This document shows positions 38,201 to 52,545 of a stretch of 64,000 nucleotides of DNA, piece after piece; position 1 is the first letter of the stretch, and each line of letters starts with the position of its first letter. Both the position numbers and the translations under genes were made by a program. Below the pieces are notes generated by a model, which was not told the DNA's origin, searched no databases, and saw nothing but the letters and a program-made list of their open reading frames with translations. This DNA comes from Auanema rhodensis (taxonomy: Eukaryota > Nematoda > Chromadorea > Rhabditida > Rhabditidae): assembly GCA_964057225.1 (NCBI GenBank), contig CAXKVF010000073.1:1240001-1304000 (forward strand). The letters are read 5' to 3'.

Positions 38201-40371
38201 ACATTTAATTAGCATAAATTAAAGTTCACGTAAATTTCAAAGTCATGGTTACCATGAAGCAATATCAATAAAAATTTGTTTTTAGACTAATATGGACATG
38301 GGGAATCTAATTTTGAAAACCGCATCTCTTTATCTTTCACGTGAAGCGAGTTACATACCAAGTGCACATCACGTGTACATTTAATTAGCATAAATTAAAG
38401 TTCACGTAAATTTCAAAGTCATGGTTACCATGAACTAATATCAATAAAAATTTGTTTTTAGACTAATATGGACATGGGGAATCTAATTTTGAAAACCGCA
38501 TCTCTTTATCTTTCACGTGAAGCGAGTTACATACCAAGTGCACATCACGTGTACATTTAATTAGCATAAATTAAAGTTCACGTAAATTTCAAAGTCATGG
38601 TTACCATGAACCAATATCAATAAAAATTTGTTTTTAGACTAATATGGACATGGGGAATCTAATTTTGAAAACCGCATCTCTTTATCTTTCACGTGAAGCG
38701 AGTTACATACCAAGTGCACATCACGTGTACATTTAATTAGCATAAATTAAAGTTCACGGAAATTTCAAAGTCATGGTTACCATGAAGCAATATCAATAAA
38801 AATTTGTTTTTAGACTAATATGGACATGGGGAATCTAATTTTGAAAACCGCATCTCTTTATCTTTCACGTGAAGCGAGTTACATACCAAGTGCACATCAC
38901 GTGTACATTTAATTAGCATAAATTAAAGTTCACGTAAATTTCAAAGTCATGGTTACCATGAACCAATATCAATAAAAATTTGTTTTTAGACTAATATGGA
39001 CATGGGGAATCTAATTTTGAAAACCGCATCTCTTTATCTTTCACGTGAAGCGAGTTACATACCAAGTGCACATCACGTGTACATTTAATTAGCATAAATT
39101 AAAGTTCACGTAAATTTCAAAGTCATGGTTACCATGAACCAATATCAATAAAAATTTGTTTTTAGACTAATATGGACATGGGGAATCCAATTTTGAAAAC
39201 CGCATTTCTTTATCTTTCACGTGAAGCGAGTTACATACCAAGTGCACATCACGTGTACATTTAATTAGCATAAATTAAAGTTCACGTAAATTTCAAAGTC
39301 ATGGTTACCATGAAGCAATATCAATAAAAATTTGTTTTTAGACTAATATGGACATGGGGAATCTAATTTTGAAAACCGCATCTCTTTATCTTTCACGTGA
39401 AGCGAGTTACATACCAAGTGCACATCACGTGTACATTTAATTAGCATTAATTAAAGTTCACGTAAATTTCAAAGTCATGGTTACCATGAACCAATATCAA
39501 TAAAAATTTGTTTTTAGACTAATATGGACATGGGGAATCTAATTTTGAAAACCGCATCTCTTTATCTTTCACGTGAAGCGAGTTACATACCAAGTGCACA
39601 TCACGTGTACATTTAATTAGCATAAATTAAAGTTCACGTAAATTTCAAAGTCATGGTTACCATGAAGCAATATCAATAAAAATTTGTTTTTAGACTAATA
39701 TGGACATGGGGAATCTAATTTTGAAAACCGCATCTCTTTATCTTTCACGTGAAGCGAGTTACATACCAAGTGCACATCACGTGTACATTTAATTAGCATT
39801 AATTAAAGTTCACGTAAATTTCAAAGTCATGGTTACCATGAACCAATATCAATAAAAATTTGTTTTTAGACTAATATGGACATGGGGAATCTAATTTTGA
39901 AAACCGCATCTCTTTATCTTTCACGTGAAGCGAGTTACATACCAAGTGCACATCACGTGTACATTTAATTAGCATAAATTAAAGTTCACGTAAATTTCAA
40001 AGTCATGGTTACCATGAACTAATATCAATAAAAATTTGTTTTTAGACTAATATGGACATGGGGAATCTAATTTTGAAAACCGCATCTCTTTATCTTTCAC
40101 GTGAAGCGAGTTACATACCAAGTGCACATCACGTGTACATTTAATTAGCATAAATTAAAGTTCACGTAAATTTCAAAGTCATGGTTACCATGAACTAATA
40201 TCAATAAAAATTTGTTTTTAGACTAATATGGACATGGGGAATCTAATTTTGAAAACCGCATCTCTTTATCTTTCACGTGAAGCGAGTTACATACCAAGTG
40301 CACATCACGTGTACATTTAATTAGCATAAATTAAAGTTCACGTAAATTTCAAAGTCATGGTTACCATGAAC
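35225..40371. repeat. 17-monomer (2,992 bp) tandem duplication
   Basis: The match runs from 35,225-37,379 to 38,217-40,371. Markers are CACGGAAA 35,767/38,759, GAATCCAA with CATTTCTT 36,196/39,188, CATTAATT near 36,454/39,446 and 36,806/39,798, and GAACT near 35,442/38,434 and 37,201/40,193. A further copy of the GAATCCAA-CATTTCTT monomer at 37,780 gives a nested 9-monomer lag (1,584) from 36,196; GAATCCAA also occurs at 37,428 without CATTTCTT. Private changes are TTACGATG at 35,258 and TTACTATG at 37,017. Confidence 0.88.
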
Positions 40372-41239
40372 TAATATCAATAAAAATTTGTTTTTAGACT
40401 AATATGGACATGGGGAATCTAATTTTGAAAACCGCATCTCTTTATCTTTCATGTGAAGCGAGTTACATACCAAGTGCACATCACGTGTACATTTAATTAG
40501 CATTAATTAAAGTTCACGTAAATTTCAAAGTCATGGTTACCATGAACCAATATCAATAAAAATTTGTTTTTAGACTAATATGGACATGGGGAATCTAATT
40601 TTGAAAACCGCATCTCTTTATCTTTCACGTGAAGCGAGTTACATACCAAGTGCACATCACGTGTACATTTAATTAGCATAAATTAAAGTTCACGTAAATT
40701 TCAAAGTCATGGTTACCATGAACTAATATCAATAAAAATTTGTTTTTAGACTAATATGGACATGGGGAATCTAATTTTGAAAACCGCATCTCTTTATCTT
40801 TCACGTGAAGCGAGTTACATACCAAGTGCACATCACGTGTACATTTAATTAGCATAAATTAAAGTTCACGTAAATTTCAAAGTCATGGTTACCATGAACC
40901 AATATCAATAAAAATTTGTTTTTAGACTAATATGGACATGGGGAATCTAATTTTGAAAACCGCATCTCTTTATCTTTCACGTGAAGCGAGTTACATACCA
41001 AGTGCACATCACGTGTACATTTAATTAGCATAAATTAAAGTTCACGTAAATTTCAAAGTCATGGTTACCATGAACCAATATCAATAAAAATTTGTTTTTA
41101 GACTAATATGGACATGGGGAATCTAATTTTGAAAACCGCATCTCTTTATCTTTCACGTGAAGCGAGTTACATACCAAGTGCACATCACGTGTACATTTAA
41201 TTAGCATAAATTAAAGTTCACGTAAATTTCAAAGTCATG
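40372..41239. repeat. GAACT/GAACC monomers, no duplication recognised
   Basis: Five 176-bp monomers, one of them with CATTAATT near 40,503. TTCATGTGAAG at 40,452 breaks the 10-bp palindrome and is one of the few CpG-to-TpG changes in the window. Confidence 0.75.
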
Positions 41240-44055
41240 GTTACCATGAACCAATATCGATAAAAATTTGTTTTTAGACTAATATGGACATGGGGAATCT
41301 AATTTCGAAAACCGCATCTCTTTATCTTTCACGTGAAGCGAGTTACATACCAAGTGCACATCACGTGTACATTTAATTAGCATAAATTAAAGTTCACGTA
41401 AATTTCAAAGTCATGGTTACCATGAACCAATATCAATAAAAATTTGTTTTTAGACTAATATGGACATGGGGAATCTAATTTTGAAAACCGCATCTCTTTA
41501 TCTTTCACGTGAAGCGAGTTACATACCAAGTGCACATCACGTGTACATTTAATTAGCATAAATTAAAGTTCACGTAAATTTCAAAGTCATGGTTACCATG
41601 AACCAATATCGATAAAAATTTGTTTTTAGACTAATATGGACATGGGGAATCTAATTTCAAAAACCGCATCTCTTTATCTTTCACGTGAAGCGAGTTACAT
41701 ACCAAGTGCACATCACGTGTACATTTAATTAGCATAAATTAAAGTTCACGTAAATTTCAAAGTCATGGTTACCATGCACCAATATCAATAAAAATTTGTT
41801 TTTAGACTAATATGGACATGGGGAATCTAATTTTGAAAACCGCATCTCTTTATCTTTCACGTGAAGCGAGTTACATACCAAGTGCACATCACGTGTACAT
41901 TTAATTAGCATAAATTAAAGTTCACGTAAATTTCAAAGTCATGGTTACCATGAACCAATATCAATAAAAATTTGTTTTTAGACTAATATGGACATGGGGA
42001 ATCTAATTTTGAAAACCGCATCTCTTCATCTTTCACGTGAAGCGAGTTACATACCAAGTGCACATCACGTGTACATTTAATTAGCATAAATTAAAGTTCA
42101 CGTAAATTTCAAAGTCATGGTTACCATGAACCAATATTAATAAAAATTTGTTTTTAGACTAATATAGACATGGGGAATCTAATTTTGAAAACCTCATCTC
42201 TTTATCTTTCACGTGAAGCGAGTTACATACCAAGTGCACATCACGTGTACATTTAATTAGCATAAATTAAAGTTCACGTAAATTTCAAAGTCATGGTTAC
42301 CATGAAGCAATATCAATAAAAATTTGTTTTTAGACTAATATGGACATGGGGAATCTAATTTTGAAAACCGCATCTCTTTATCTTTCACGTGAAGCGAGTT
42401 ACATACCAAGTGCACATCACGTGTACATTTAATTAGCATTAATTAAAGTTCACGTAAATTTCAAAGTCATGGTTACCATGAACCAATATCAATAAAAATT
42501 TGTTTTTAGACTAATATGGACATGGGGAATCTAATTTTGAAAACCGCATCTCTTTATCTTTCACGTGAAGCGAGTTACATACCAAGTGCACATCACGTGT
42601 ACATTTAATTAGCATAAATTAAAGTTCACGTAAATTTCAAAGTCATGGTTACCATGAACTAAAATCAATAAAAATTTGTTTTTAGACTAATATGGACATG
42701 GGGAATCTAATTTTGAAAACCGCATCTCTTTATCTTTCACGTGAAGCGAGTTACATACCAAGTGCACATCACGTGTACATTTAATTAGCATAAATTAAAG
42801 TTCACGTAAATTTCAAAGTCATGGTTACCATGAACCAATATTAATAAAAATTTGTTTTTAGACTAATATAGACATGGGGAATCTAATTTTGAAAATCGCA
42901 TCTTTTTATCTTTCACGTGAAGCGAGTTACATACCAAGTGCACATCACGTGTACATTTAATTAGCATAAATTAAAGTTCACGTAAATTTCAAAGTCATGG
43001 TTACCATGCACCAATATCAATAAAAATTTGTTTTTAGACTAATATGGACATGGGGAATCTAATTTTGAAAACCGCATCTCTTTATCTTTCACGTGGAGCG
43101 AGTTACATACCAAGTGCACATCACGTGTACATTTAATTAGCATAAATTAAAGTTCACGTAAATTTCAAAGTCATGGTTACCATGAAGCAATATCAATAAA
43201 AATTTGTTTTTAGACTAATATGGACATGGGGAATCTAATTTTGAAAACCGCATCTCTTTATTTTTCACGTGAAGCGAGTTACATACCAAGTGCACATCAC
43301 GTGTACATTTAATTAGCATAAATTAAAGTTCACGTAAATTTCAAAGTCATGGTTACCATGAAGCAATATCAATGAAAATTTGTTTTTAGACTAATATGGA
43401 CATGGGGAATCTAATTTTGAAAACCGCATCTCTTTATCTTTCACGTGAAGCGAGTTACATACCAAGTGCACATCACGTGTACATTTAATTAGCATTAATT
43501 AAAGTTCACGTAAATTTCAAAGTCATGGTTACCATGAACCAATATCAATAAAAATTTGTTTTTAGACTAATATGGACATGGGGAATCTAATTTTGAAAAC
43601 CGCATCTCTTTATCTTTCACGTGAAGCGAGTTACATACCAAGTGCACATCACGTGTACATTTAATTAGCATAAATTAAAGTTCACGTAAATTTCAAAGTC
43701 ATGGTTACCATGAACCAATATTAATAAAAATTTGTTTTTAGACTAATATAGACATGGGGAATCTAATTTTGAAAATCGCATCTTTTTATCTTTCACGTGA
43801 AGCGAGTTACATACCAAGTGCACATCACGTGTACATTTAATTAGCATAAATTAAAGTTCACGTAAATTTCAAAGTCATGGTTACCATGAACCAATATCAA
43901 TAAAAATTTGTTTTTAGACTAATATGGACATGGGGAATCTAATTTTGAAAACCGCATCTCTTTATCTTTCACGTGAAGCGAGTTACATACCAAGTGCACA
44001 TCACGTGTACATTTAATTAGCATAAATTAAAGTTCACGTAAATTTCAAAGTCATG
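41240..44055. repeat. 16-monomer higher-order repeat, copy A
   Basis: Period 2,816 bp. Markers are TATCGATA with TTTCGAAA (41,258, 41,306), TATCGATA with TTTCAAAA (41,610, 41,658), CTTCATC (about 42,027), the TATTAATA/TATAGAC/ACCTCATC monomer (about 42,137-42,193), and GAAGC near 42,305. The end positions are approximate because most monomers are uninformative. Copy A alone has GAACTAAAATC at 42,663. Confidence 0.85.
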
Positions 44056-46871
44056 GTTACCATGAACCAATATCAATAAAAATTTGTTTTTAGACTAATA
44101 TGGACATGGGGAATCTAATTTTGAAAACCGCATCTCTTTATCTTTCACGTGAAGCGAGTTACATACCAAGTGCACATCACGTGTACATTTAATTAGCATA
44201 AATTAAAGTTCACGTAAATTTCAAAGTCATGGTTACCATGAACCAATATCAATAAAAATTTGTTTTTAGACTAATATGGACATGGGGAATCTAATTTTGA
44301 AAACCGCATCTCTTTATCTTTCACGTGAAGCGAGTTACATACCAAGTGCACATCACGTGTACATTTAATTAGCATAAATTAAAGTTCACGTAAATTTCAA
44401 AGTCATGGTTACCATGAACCAATATCGATAAAAATTTGTTTTTAGACTAATATGGACATGGGGAATCTAATTTCAAAAACCGCATCTCTTTATCTTTCAC
44501 GTGAAGCGAGTTACATACCAAGTGCACATCACGTGTACATTTAATTAGCATAAATTAAAGTTCACGTAAATTTCAAAGTCATGGTTAACATGCACCAATA
44601 TCAATAAAAATTTGTTTTTAGACTAATATGGACATGGGGAATCTAATTTTGAAAACCGCATCTCTTTATCTTTCACGTGAAGCGAGTTACATACCAAGTG
44701 CACATCACGTGTACATTTAATTAGCATAAATTAAAGTTCACGTAAATTTCAAAGTCATGGTTACCATGAACCAATATCAATAAAAATTTGTTTTTAGACT
44801 AATATGGACATGGGGAATCTAATTTTGAAAACCGCATCTCTTCATCTTTCACGTGAAGCGAGTTACATACCAAGTGCACATCACGTGTACATTTAATTAG
44901 CATAAATTAAAGTTCACGTAAATTTCAAAGTCATGGTTACCATGCACCAATATCAATAAAAATTTGTTTTTAGACTAATATGGACATGGGGAATCTAATT
45001 TTGAAAACCTCATCTCTTTATCTTTCACGTGAAGCGAGTTACATACCAAGTGCACATCACGTGTACATTTAATTAGCATAAATTAAAGTTCACGTAAATT
45101 TCAAAGTCATGGTTACCATGAAGCAATATCAATAAAAATTTGTTTTTAGACTAATATGGACATGGGGAATCTAATTTTGAAAACCGCATCTCTTTATCTT
45201 TCACGTGAAGCGAGTTACATACCAAGTGCACATCACGTGTACATTTAATTAGCATAAATTAAAGTTCACGTAAATTTCAAAGTCATGGTTACCATGAACT
45301 AATATCAATAAAAATTTGTTTTTAGACTAATATGGACATGGGGAATCTAATTTTGAAAACCGCATCTCTTTATCTTTCACGTGAAGCGAGTTACATACCA
45401 AGTGCACATCACGTGTACATTTAATTAGCATAAATTAAAGTTCACGTAAATTTCAAAGTCATGGTTACCATGAACCAATATTAATAAAAATTTGTTTTTA
45501 GACTAATATAGACATGGGGAATCTAATTTTGAAAATCGCATCTTTTTATCTTTCACGTGAAGCGAGTTACATACCAAGTGCACATCACGTGTACATTTAA
45601 TTAGCATAAATTAAAGTTCACGTAAATTTCAAAGTCATGGTTACCATGCACCAATATCAATAAAAATTTGTTTTTAGACTAATATGGACATGGGGAATCT
45701 AATTTTGAAAACCGCATCTCTTTATCTTTCACGTGGAGCGAGTTACATACCAAGTGCACATCACGTGTACATTTAATTAGCATAAATTAAAGTTCACGTA
45801 AATTTCAAAGTCATGGTTACCATGAAGCAATATCAATAAAAATTTGTTTTTAGACTAATATGGACATGGGGAATCTAATTTTGAAAACCGCATCTCTTTA
45901 TTTTTCACGTGAAGCGAGTTACATACCAAGTGCACATCACGTGTACATTTAATTAGCATAAATTAAAGTTCACGTAAATTTCAAAGTCATGGTTACCATG
46001 AAGCAATATCAATGAAAATTTGTTTTTAGACTAATATGGACATGGGGAATCTAATTTTGAAAACCGCATCTCTTTATCTTTCACGTGAAGCGAGTTACAT
46101 ACCAAGTGCACATCACGTGTACATTTAATTAGCATTAATTAAAGTTCACGTAAATTTCAAAGTCATGGTTACCATGAACCAATATCAATAAAAATTTGTT
46201 TTTAGACTAATATGGACATGGGGAATCTAATTTTGAAAACCGCATCTCTTTATCTTTCACGTGAAGCGAGTTACATACCAAGTGCACATCACGTGTACAT
46301 TTAATTAGCATAAATTAAAGTTCACGTAAATTTCAAAGTCATGGTTACCATGAACTAATATCAATAAAAATTTGTTTTTAGACTAATATGGACATGGGGT
46401 ATCTAATTTTGAAAACCGCATCTCTTTATCTTTCACGTGAAGCGAGTTACATACCAAGTGCACATCACGTGTACATTTAATTAGCATAAATTAAAGTTCA
46501 CGTAAATTTCAAAGTCATGGTTACCATGAACCAATATCAATAAAAATTTGTTTTTAGACTAATATGGACATGGGGAATCTAATTTTGAAAACCGCATCTC
46601 TTTATCTTTCACGTGAAGCGAGTTACATACCAAGTGCACATCACGTGTACATTTAATTAGCATAAATTAAAGTTCACGTAAATTTCAAAGTCATGGTTAC
46701 CATGAACCAATATCAATAAAAATTTGTTTTTAGACTAATATGGACATGGGGAATCTAATTTTGAAAACCGCATCTCTTTATCTTTCACGTGAAGCGAGTT
46801 ACATACCAAGTGCACATCACGTGTACATTTAATTAGCATAAATTAAAGTTCACGTAAATTTCAAAGTCATG
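44056..46871. repeat. 16-monomer higher-order repeat, copy B
   Basis: It shares TATCGATA/TTTCAAAA (44,426, 44,474) with copies A and C and TTAACATG (44,585) with copy C, plus CTTCATC at 44,842. It lacks the first TATCGATA monomer. In its right half the lag to copy A drops to 15 monomers (2,640 bp). There AAAATCGCATCTTTTT (42,891/45,531), CACGTGGAG (43,091/45,731) and CAATGAAAA (43,373/46,013) agree across 42,664-43,715 and 45,304-46,355. One monomer was therefore lost or gained within the copy. Confidence 0.85.
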
Positions 46872-47992
46872 GTTACCATGAACCAATATCGATAAAAATT
46901 TGTTTTTAGACTAATATGGACATGGGGAATCTAATTTCGAAAACCGCATCTCTTTATCTTTCACGTGAAGCGAGTTACATACCAAGTGCACATCACGTGT
47001 ACATTTAATTAGCATAAATTAAAGTTCACGTAAATTTCAAAGTCATGGTTACCATGAACCAATATCAATAAAAATTTGTTTTTAGACTAATATGGACATG
47101 GGGAATCTAATTTTGAAAACCGCATCTCTTTATCTTTCACGTGAAGCGAGTTACATACCAAGTGCACATCACGTGTACATTTAATTAGCATAAATTAAAG
47201 TTCACGTAAATTTCAAAGTCATGGTTACCATGAACCAATATCGATAAAAATTTGTTTTTAGACTAATATGGACATGGGGAATCTAATTTCAAAAACCGCA
47301 TCTCTTTATCTTTCACGTGAAGCGAGTTACATACCAAGTGCACATCACGTGTACATTTAATTAGCATAAATTAAAGTTCACGTAAATTTCAAAGTCATGG
47401 TTAACATGCACCAATATCAATAAAAATTTGTTTTTAGACTAATATGGACATGGGGAATCTAATTTTGAAAACCGCATCTCTTTATCTTTCACGTGAAGCG
47501 AGTTACATACCAAGTGCACATCACGTGTACATTTAATTAGCATAAATTAAAGTTCACGTAAATTTCAAAGTCATGGTTACCATGAACCAATATCAATAAA
47601 AATTTGTTTTTAGACTAATATGGACATGGGGAATCTAATTTTGAAAACCGCATCTCTTCATCTTTCACGTGAAGCGAGTTACATACCAAGTGCACATCAC
47701 GTGTACATTTAATTAGCATAAATTAAAGTTCACGTAAATTTCAAAGTCATGGTTACCATGAACCAATATTAATAAAAATTTGTTTTTAGACTAATATAGA
47801 CATGGGGAATCTAATTTTGAAAACCTCATCTCTTTATCTTTCACGTGAAGCGAGTTACATACCAAGTGCACATCACGTGTACATTTAATTAGCATAAATT
47901 AAAGTTCACGTAAATTTCAAAGTCATGGTTACCATGAAGCAATATCAATAAAAATTTGTTTTTAGACTAATATGGACATGGGGAATCTAATT
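46872..47992. repeat. 16-monomer higher-order repeat, copy C (partial)
   Basis: It matches copy A at lag 5,632 bp: TATCGATA/TTTCGAAA 46,890/46,938, the TATTAATA/TATAGAC monomer at about 47,769, ACCTCATC at about 47,825, and GAAGC at about 47,937. It matches copy B at lag 2,816 (TTAACATG 47,401). The match stops where GAAAATCGC replaces GAAAACCGC at about 47,999. Confidence 0.85.
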
Positions 47993-49024
47993 TTGAAAAT
48001 CGCATCTTTTTATCTTTCACGTGAAGCGAGTTACATACCAAGTGCACATCACGTGTACATTTAATTAGCATAAATTAAAGTTCACGTAAATTTCAAAGTC
48101 ATGGTTACCATGAACCAATATCGATAAAAATTTGTTTTTAGACTAATATGGACATGGGGAATCTAATTTCGAAAACCGCATCTCTTTATCTTTCACGTGA
48201 AGCGAGTTACATACCAAGTGCACATCACGTGTACATTTAATTAGCATAAATTAAAGTTCACGTAAATTTCAAAGTCATGGTTACCATGAACCAATATCGA
48301 TAAAAATTTGTTTTTAGACTAATATGGACATGGGGAATCTAATTTCGAAAACCGCATCTCTTTATCTTTCACGTGAAGCGAGTTACATACCAAGTGCACA
48401 TCACGTGTACATTTAATTAGCATAAATTAAAGTTCACGTAAATTTCAAAGTCATGGTTACCATGCACCAATATCAATAAAAATTTGTTTTTAGACTAATA
48501 TGGACATGGGGAATCTAATTTTGAAAACCGCATCTCTTTATCTTTCACGTGAAGCGAGTTACATACCAAGTGCACATCACGTGTACATTTAATTAGCATA
48601 AATTAAAGTTCACGTAAATTTCAAAGTCATGGTTACCATGAACCAATATCAATAAAAATTTGTTTTTAGACTAATATGGACATGGGGAATCTAATTTTGA
48701 AAACCGCATCTCTTCATCTTTCACGTGAAGCGAGTTACATACCAAGTGCACATCACGTGTACATTTAATTAGCATAAATTAAAGTTCACGTAAATTTCAA
48801 AGTCATGGTTACCATGAACCAATATTAATAAAAATTTGTTTTTAGACTAATATAGACATGGGGAATCTAATTTTGAAAACCGCATCTCTTTATCTTTCAC
48901 GTGAAGCGAGTTACATACCAAGTGCACATCACGTGTACATTTAATTAGCATAAATTAAAGTTCACGTAAATTTCAAAGTCATGGTTACCATGAAGCAATA
49001 TCAATAAAAATTTGTTTTTAGACT
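47993..49024. repeat. Junction segment with reused 16-mer parts
   Basis: Two consecutive TATCGATA/TTTCGAAA monomers (about 48,122 and 48,298) are followed by the CTTCATC and TATTAATA/TATAGAC monomers (about 48,708-48,850). The latter repeats the 47,769 monomer six monomers later. This looks like parts of the 16-monomer unit rearranged at the border with the 20-monomer unit. Confidence 0.75.
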
Positions 49025-52000
49025 AATATGGACATGGGGAATCTAATTTTGAAAACCGCATCTCTTTATCTTTCACGTGAAGCGAGTTACATACCAAGTG
49101 CACATCACGTGTACATTTAATTAGCATTAATTAAAGTTCACGTAAATTTCAAAGTCATGGTTACCATGAACCAATATCAATAAAAATTTGTTTTTAGACT
49201 AATATGGACATGGGGAATCTAATTTTGAAAACCGCATCTCTTTATCTTTCACGTGAAGCGAGTTACATACCAAGTACACATCACGTGTACATTTAATTAG
49301 CATAAATTAAAGTTCACGTAAATTTCAAAGTCATGGTTACCATGAACTAATATCAATAAAAATTTGTTTTTAGACTAATATGGACATGGGGAATCTAATT
49401 TTGAAAACCGCATCTCTTTATCTTTCACGTGAAGCGAGTTACATACCAAGTGCACATCACGTGTACATTTAATTAGCATAAATTAAAGTTCACGTAAATT
49501 TCAAAGTCATGGTTACCATGAACCAATATCAATAAAAATTTGTTTTTAGACTAATATGGACATGAGAAATCTAATTTTGAAAACCGCATCTCTTTATCTT
49601 TCACGTGAAGCGAGTTACATACCAAGTGCACATCACGTGTACATTTAATTAGCATAAATTAAAGTTCACGTAAATTTCAAAGTCATGGTTACCATGAACC
49701 AATATCAATAAAAATTTGTTTTTAGACTAATATGGACATGGGGAATCTAATTTTGAAAACCGCATCTCTTCATCTTTCACGTGAAGCGAGTTACATACCA
49801 AGTGCACATCACGTGTACATTTAATTAGCATAAATTAAAGTTCACGTAAATTTCAAAGTCATGGTTACCATGAACCAATATTAATAAAAATTTGTTTTTA
49901 GACTAATATAGACATGGGGAATCTAATTTTGAAAACCGCATCTTTTTATCTTTCACGTGAAGCGAGTTACATACCAAGTGCACATCACGTGTACATTTAA
50001 TTAGCATAAATTAAAGTTCACGTAAATTTCAAAGTCATGGTTACCATGAACCAATATCAATAAAAATTTGTTTTTAGACTAATATGGACATGAGGAATCT
50101 AATTTTGAAAACCGCATCTCTTTATCTTTCACGTGAAGCGAGTTACATACCAAGTGCACATCACGTGTACATTTAATTAGCATAAATTAAAGTTCACGTA
50201 AATTGCAAAGTCATGGTTACCATGAACCAATATCAATAAAAATTTGTTTTTAGACTAATATGGACATGGGGAATCTAATTTTGAAAACCGCATCTCTTCA
50301 TCTTTCACGTGAAGCGAGTTACATACCAAGTGCACATCACGTGTACATTTAATTAGCATAAATTAAAGTTCACGTAAATTTCAAAGTCATGGTTACCATG
50401 AACCAATATTAATAAAAATTTGTTTTTAGACTAATATAGACATGGGGAATCTAATTTTGAAAACCGCATCTCTTCATCTTTCACGTGAAGCGAGTTACAT
50501 ACCAAGTGCACATCACGTGTACATTTAATTAGCATAAATTAAAGTTCACGTAAATTTCAAAGTCATGGTTACCATGCACCAATATCAATAAAAATTTGTT
50601 TTTAGACTAATATGGACATGGGGAATCTAATTTTGAAAACCGCATCTCTTTATCTTTCACGTGGAGCGAGTTACATACCAAGTGCACATCACGTGTACAT
50701 TTAATTAGCATAAATTAAAGTTCACGTAAATTTCAAAGTCATGGTTACCATGAACCAATATCAATAAAAATTTGTTTTTAGACTAATATGGACATGGGGA
50801 ATCTAATTTTGAAAACCGCATCTCTTTATCTTTCACGTGAAGCGAGTTACATACCAAGTGCACATCACGTGTACATTTAATTAGCATAAATTAAAGTTCA
50901 CGTAAATTTCAAAGTCATGGTTACCATGAACCAATATCAATAAAAATTTGTTTTTAGACTAATATGGACATGGGGAATCTAATTTTGAAAACCGCATCTC
51001 TTTATCTTTCACGTGAAGCGAGTTACATACCAAGTGCACATCACGTGTACATTTAATTAGCATTAATTAAAGTTCACGTAAATTTCAAAGTCATGGTTAC
51101 CATGAACCAATATCAATAAAAATTTGTTTTTAGACTAATATGGACATGGGGAATCTAATTTTGAAAACCGCATCTCTTTATCTTTCACGTGAAGCGAGTT
51201 ACATACCAAGTGCACATCACGTGTACATTTAATTAGCATAAATTAAAGTTCACGTAAATTTCAAAGTCATGGTTACCATGAACTAATATCAATAAAAATT
51301 TGTTTTTAGACTAATATGGACATGGGGAATCTAATTTTGAAAAATCGCATCTCTTTATCTTTCACGTGAAGCGAGTTACATACCAAGTGCACATCACGTG
51401 TACATTTAATTAGCATAAATTAAAGTTCACGTAAATTTCAAAGTCATGGTTACCATGAAGCAATATCAATGAAAATTTGTTTTTAGACTAATATGGACAT
51501 GGGGAATCTAATTTTGAAAACCGCATCTCTTTATCTTTCACGTGAAGCGAGTTACATACCAAGTGCACATCACGTGTACATTTAATTAGCATTAATTAAA
51601 GTTCACGTAAATTTCAAAGTCATGGTTACCATGAACCAATATCAATAAAAATTTGTTTTTAGACTAATATGGACATGGGGAATCTAATTTTGAAAACCGC
51701 ATCTCTTTATCTTTCACGTGAAGCGAGTTACATACCAAGTGCACATCACGTGTACATTTAATTAGCATTAATTAAAGTTCACGTAAATTTCAAAGTCATG
51801 GTTACCATGAACCAATATCAATAAAAATTTGTTTTTAGACTAATATGGACATGGGGAATCTAATTTTGAAAACCGCATCTCTTTATCTTTCACGTGAAGC
51901 GAGTTACATACCAAGTGCACATCACGTGTACATTTAATTAGCATAAATTAAAGTTCACGTAAATTTCAAAGTCATGGTTACCATGAAGCAATATCAATAA

Positions 52001-52545
52001 AAATTTGTTTTTAGACTAATATGGACATGGGGAATCTAATTTTGAAAACCGCATCTCTTTATCTTTCACGTGGAGCGAGTTACATACCAAGTGCACATCA
52101 CGTGTACATTTAATTAGCATTAATTAAAGTTCACGTAAATTTCAAAGTCATGGTTACCATGAACCAATATCAATAAAAATTTGTTTTTAGACTAATATGG
52201 ACATGGGGAATCTAATTTTGAAAACCGCATCTCTTTATCTTTCACGTGAAGCGAGTTACATACCAAGTGCACATCACGTGTACATTTAATTAGCATAAAT
52301 TAAAGTTCACGTAAATTTCAAAGTCATGGTTACCATGAAGCAATATCAATAAAAATTTGTTTTTAGACTAATATGGACATGGGGAATCTAATTTTGAAAA
52401 CCGCATCTCTTTATTTTTCACGTGAAGCGAGTTACATACCAAGTGCACATCACGTGTACATTTAATTAGCATAAATTAAAGTTCACGTAAATTTCAAAGT
52501 CATGGTTACCATGAACCAATATCAATAAAAATTTGTTTTTAGATC
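49025..52545. repeat. 20-monomer (3,521 bp) tandem duplication, copy 1
   Basis: Every marker I compared recurs 3,521 bp downstream. These include CAAGTACAC 49,276, CATGAGAAAT 49,563, TATTAATA/TATAGAC about 49,882-49,909, CATCTTTTT 49,941, ATGAGGAATC 50,092, AATTGCAAAG 50,203, CACGTGGAG 50,663, the 1-bp insertion GAAAAATCGC 51,340, CAATGAAAA near 51,473, CACGTGGAG near 52,072, TTATTTTTC 52,412 and AGATCAATAT 52,544. The odd 3,521 is 20 x 176 plus the inserted base. The match actually continues to 52,648, 103 bases past one unit. Confidence 0.93.
51204..51380. repeat. Monomer 292, 177 bp, 1-bp insertion
   Basis: GAAAACCGC has become GAAAAATCGC: one extra A plus C141T. The same monomer recurs as monomer 312 (54,725-54,901) and monomer 324 (56,838-57,014). 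These three are the only long monomers in the window, so the insertion is a clean tag for copying events. Confidence 0.95.
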
